A stretch of 64,000 nucleotides of DNA from Alphaproteobacteria bacterium (GTDB lineage: Bacteria; Pseudomonadota; Alphaproteobacteria; Rhodobacterales; Rhodobacteraceae). The position numbers were made by a program, and so were the translations under genes. This document shows positions 63,019-64,000 of this stretch, piece after piece. Positions within the stretch are counted from its first letter, which is position 1. Each line of letters starts with the position of its first letter. The notes under the pieces were generated by a model, which saw nothing but the letters and a program-made list of their open reading frames with translations, was not told the origin of the DNA and did not search any database. The stretch covers positions 1 to 64,000 of the forward strand of contig JARFTV010000016.1 of NCBI GenBank assembly GCA_029289325.1, written 5' to 3'.

Positions 63019-63587
63019 AGGTCCTTGAGGAACAGGATCCACTCCGAGGCATCCACCTGCCAGTCGCCCTTGACCACGGGGCGGCGGGAGACCTCGCGGA
63101 AGCCCTTGGCGCGGTAGAGCCGCAGCGCCTCTTCATGGGTGTCCTCGGCGATCAGGCTGATCGTCCGGTGTCCGGCCGCGCGGGCGATTTCCTCGGCTTT
63201 GGCCAGCAGCGCACTGCCGCAGCCCCGGCCGCGGAAACCCTCATAGGTGGCCAGCACGTTCAGGTACCATGACCCCGGTGCCAGCGCCTCCAGCTCAAGC
63301 AGCGGGACAAAGATCGGCGGGGTGTCGGGGTCGATCGGCCCCGGCTCGGTCTCGGCCGCATAGCCCAGAAGGCAGGCCGCCACCGCACCGTCGATCTCGG
63401 CCAACCAGGCGTTGCGGTACGAGAAATTGCCGCTCTCCCGCGCCGCCCGCTCGCGGCCGAAGGCCCAGGGATCACCCTCGGGCCCGATCGACTTTCGCCA
63501 GAAATGCAGCGGCAGGTCGTCGGCCGCCATGTTGATGAAGCGGACCAGATGCTCGGCATCCGTGGCCCGCGCTTCCCGGATCTGCAT
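63015..63587 (-). CDS. GNAT-family N-acetyltransferase
   Basis: Predicted 190-aa acetyltransferase. The fold starts at MQIREARATDAEHLVRFI. The acetyl-CoA loop is seen in LNVLATYEGFRGRGCGSALL (R/QxxGxG/A: RGRGCG), followed by ISLIAEDTHEEALRLYRAKG, the typical motif B. The substrate is unknown. It converges on the hybrid kinase gene, sharing CTAG at 63015-63018. Confidence 0.9.
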   Translation of the reverse strand: MQIREARATDAEHLVRFINMAADDLPLHFWRKSIGPEGDPWAFGRERAARESGNFSYRNAWLAEIDGAVAACLLGYAAETEPGPIDPDTPPIFVPLLELEALAPGSWYLNVLATYEGFRGRGCGSALLAKAEEIARAAGHRTISLIAEDTHEEALRLYRAKGFREVSRRPVVKGDWQVDASEWILFLKDL

Positions 63588-63702
63588 GTCGCTCTCCCTG
63601 TCTGTTCCGCGCTTGATCCGTCATGCCACGCAAAGGCGCAAGCCTTGACTTGGGGCAGGGGGCGTAGGACCACAGAGCGCAGAGCTCTCAGGAGGGACCA
63701 GA

Positions 63703-64000
63703 ATGAGCGACATGGTTTTCCGCTTCCCCGCACCGGGGCCCGATCCGATGGTCACCGACCTTGACGGTTGGGTGAAGGTCGACGGCAACCCGACGATGAA
63801 GACCTGGGTGCAGCACACTACGATCGACGGCAGCGTGATCAGCGGCACCTGGGAGGCGACGCCGGGCACCTGGCACACGACCTACAAGTTCTACGAATTC
63901 GTCCACCTGATCGAGGGGCAGATCACCATCACCCCGGACGGCGGTGAACCCGTGACCATGCGCCCCGGCGACAGTTTCGCGGTGGAGGCCGGGTTCAAGG
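63703..64000 (+). CDS. cupin-domain protein (partial, cut by right edge)
   Basis: The N-terminal 99 residues of a cupin protein, starting MSDMVFRFPAPGPDPMVTDL at ATG 63703 with a strong AGGAGGGA 6 bases upstream. The beta-rich part SVISGTWEATPGTWHTTYK and FYEFVHLIEGQITITPDGGE with MRPGDSF is the cupin_3/DUF861 pattern (EutQ or ureidoglycine aminohydrolase-like). The first cupin motif has Tyr/His-poor ligands, so metal binding is uncertain. The reading frame runs off the window. Confidence 0.85.
   Translation, partial: MSDMVFRFPAPGPDPMVTDLDGWVKVDGNPTMKTWVQHTTIDGSVISGTWEATPGTWHTTYKFYEFVHLIEGQITITPDGGEPVTMRPGDSFAVEAGFK

Noticed and set aside
1-64000. CRISPR array, rRNA or complete tRNA gene
   Set aside because: No regularly spaced repeats, no rRNA signatures and no full cloverleaf seen; only the 3' fragment at 6801-6821.

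Overview
The window reads as chromosome (or large replicon) of an alphaproteobacterium of the Rhodobacterales (Rhodobacter/Paracoccus-like). The support is high GC with strong G/C third positions, a pseudoazurin-nirK-nirV operon divergent from a cysteine-free NnrR-type regulator, a norCBQD operon, serB divergent from serC-serA, and many hydroxyproline, tricarboxylate and amino-acid uptake genes. I see no rRNA, complete tRNA or CRISPR array.

Region 1 (1-6821) looks like the distal end of an integrative or mobilizable element. It holds a repeat-rich GC segment, a candidate oriT, a MobV-type relaxase, a small unknown gene, and then a visibly AT-richer block. That block has a GHKL ATPase, an unknown protein overlapping it by one base, and a convergent C5-cytosine DNA methyltransferase, and it looks like an uncharacterised modification/defence module. 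At 6801-6821 there is a copy of the 3' end of an initiator tRNA, oriented as an attR. This predicts that the intact tRNA-fMet and an integrase lie to the left of the window. An IS3-type orfA remnant follows at about 7150-7311.

Region 2 (7395-15722) is a denitrification cluster: pseudoazurin, nirK and nirV on the minus strand, nnrR on the plus strand, a DUF1858 protein, and norC-norB-norQ-norD with two small membrane-protein genes. Two NnrR/FNR-like boxes sit in the divergent promoters.

Region 3 (15834-33436) is catabolism and transport. In order it holds a decayed SDR, a DapA-family aldolase/dehydratase with a divergent GntR regulator, an RND efflux pair, and a SulP transporter. A hydroxyproline cluster follows: AcnX cis-3-hydroxyproline dehydratase, a D-amino-acid/D-hydroxyproline oxidoreductase, a four-gene polar amino-acid ABC transporter, an Ldh2-family imine reductase, a second DapA-family protein (probable pyrroline-hydroxycarboxylate deaminase) and a second GntR. 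Region 4 (33552-39972) is a TctCBA transporter, an iron-type periplasmic binding protein and a divergent TctD/TctE-like two-component system with an 11-bp triple repeat between them.

Region 5 (40088-64000) is mostly housekeeping: BKACE, aldo/keto reductase, VOC protein, ZapE, TSUP permease, serB / serC-serA with a structured serC leader, metallophosphatase, small membrane proteins, MFS, thiolase, the penicillin-binding protein 1C plus alpha-2-macroglobulin pair, a hybrid histidine kinase, a GNAT enzyme, and a cupin gene cut by the right edge. Most long ORFs opposite these genes are GC-rich antisense shadows and are not annotated.
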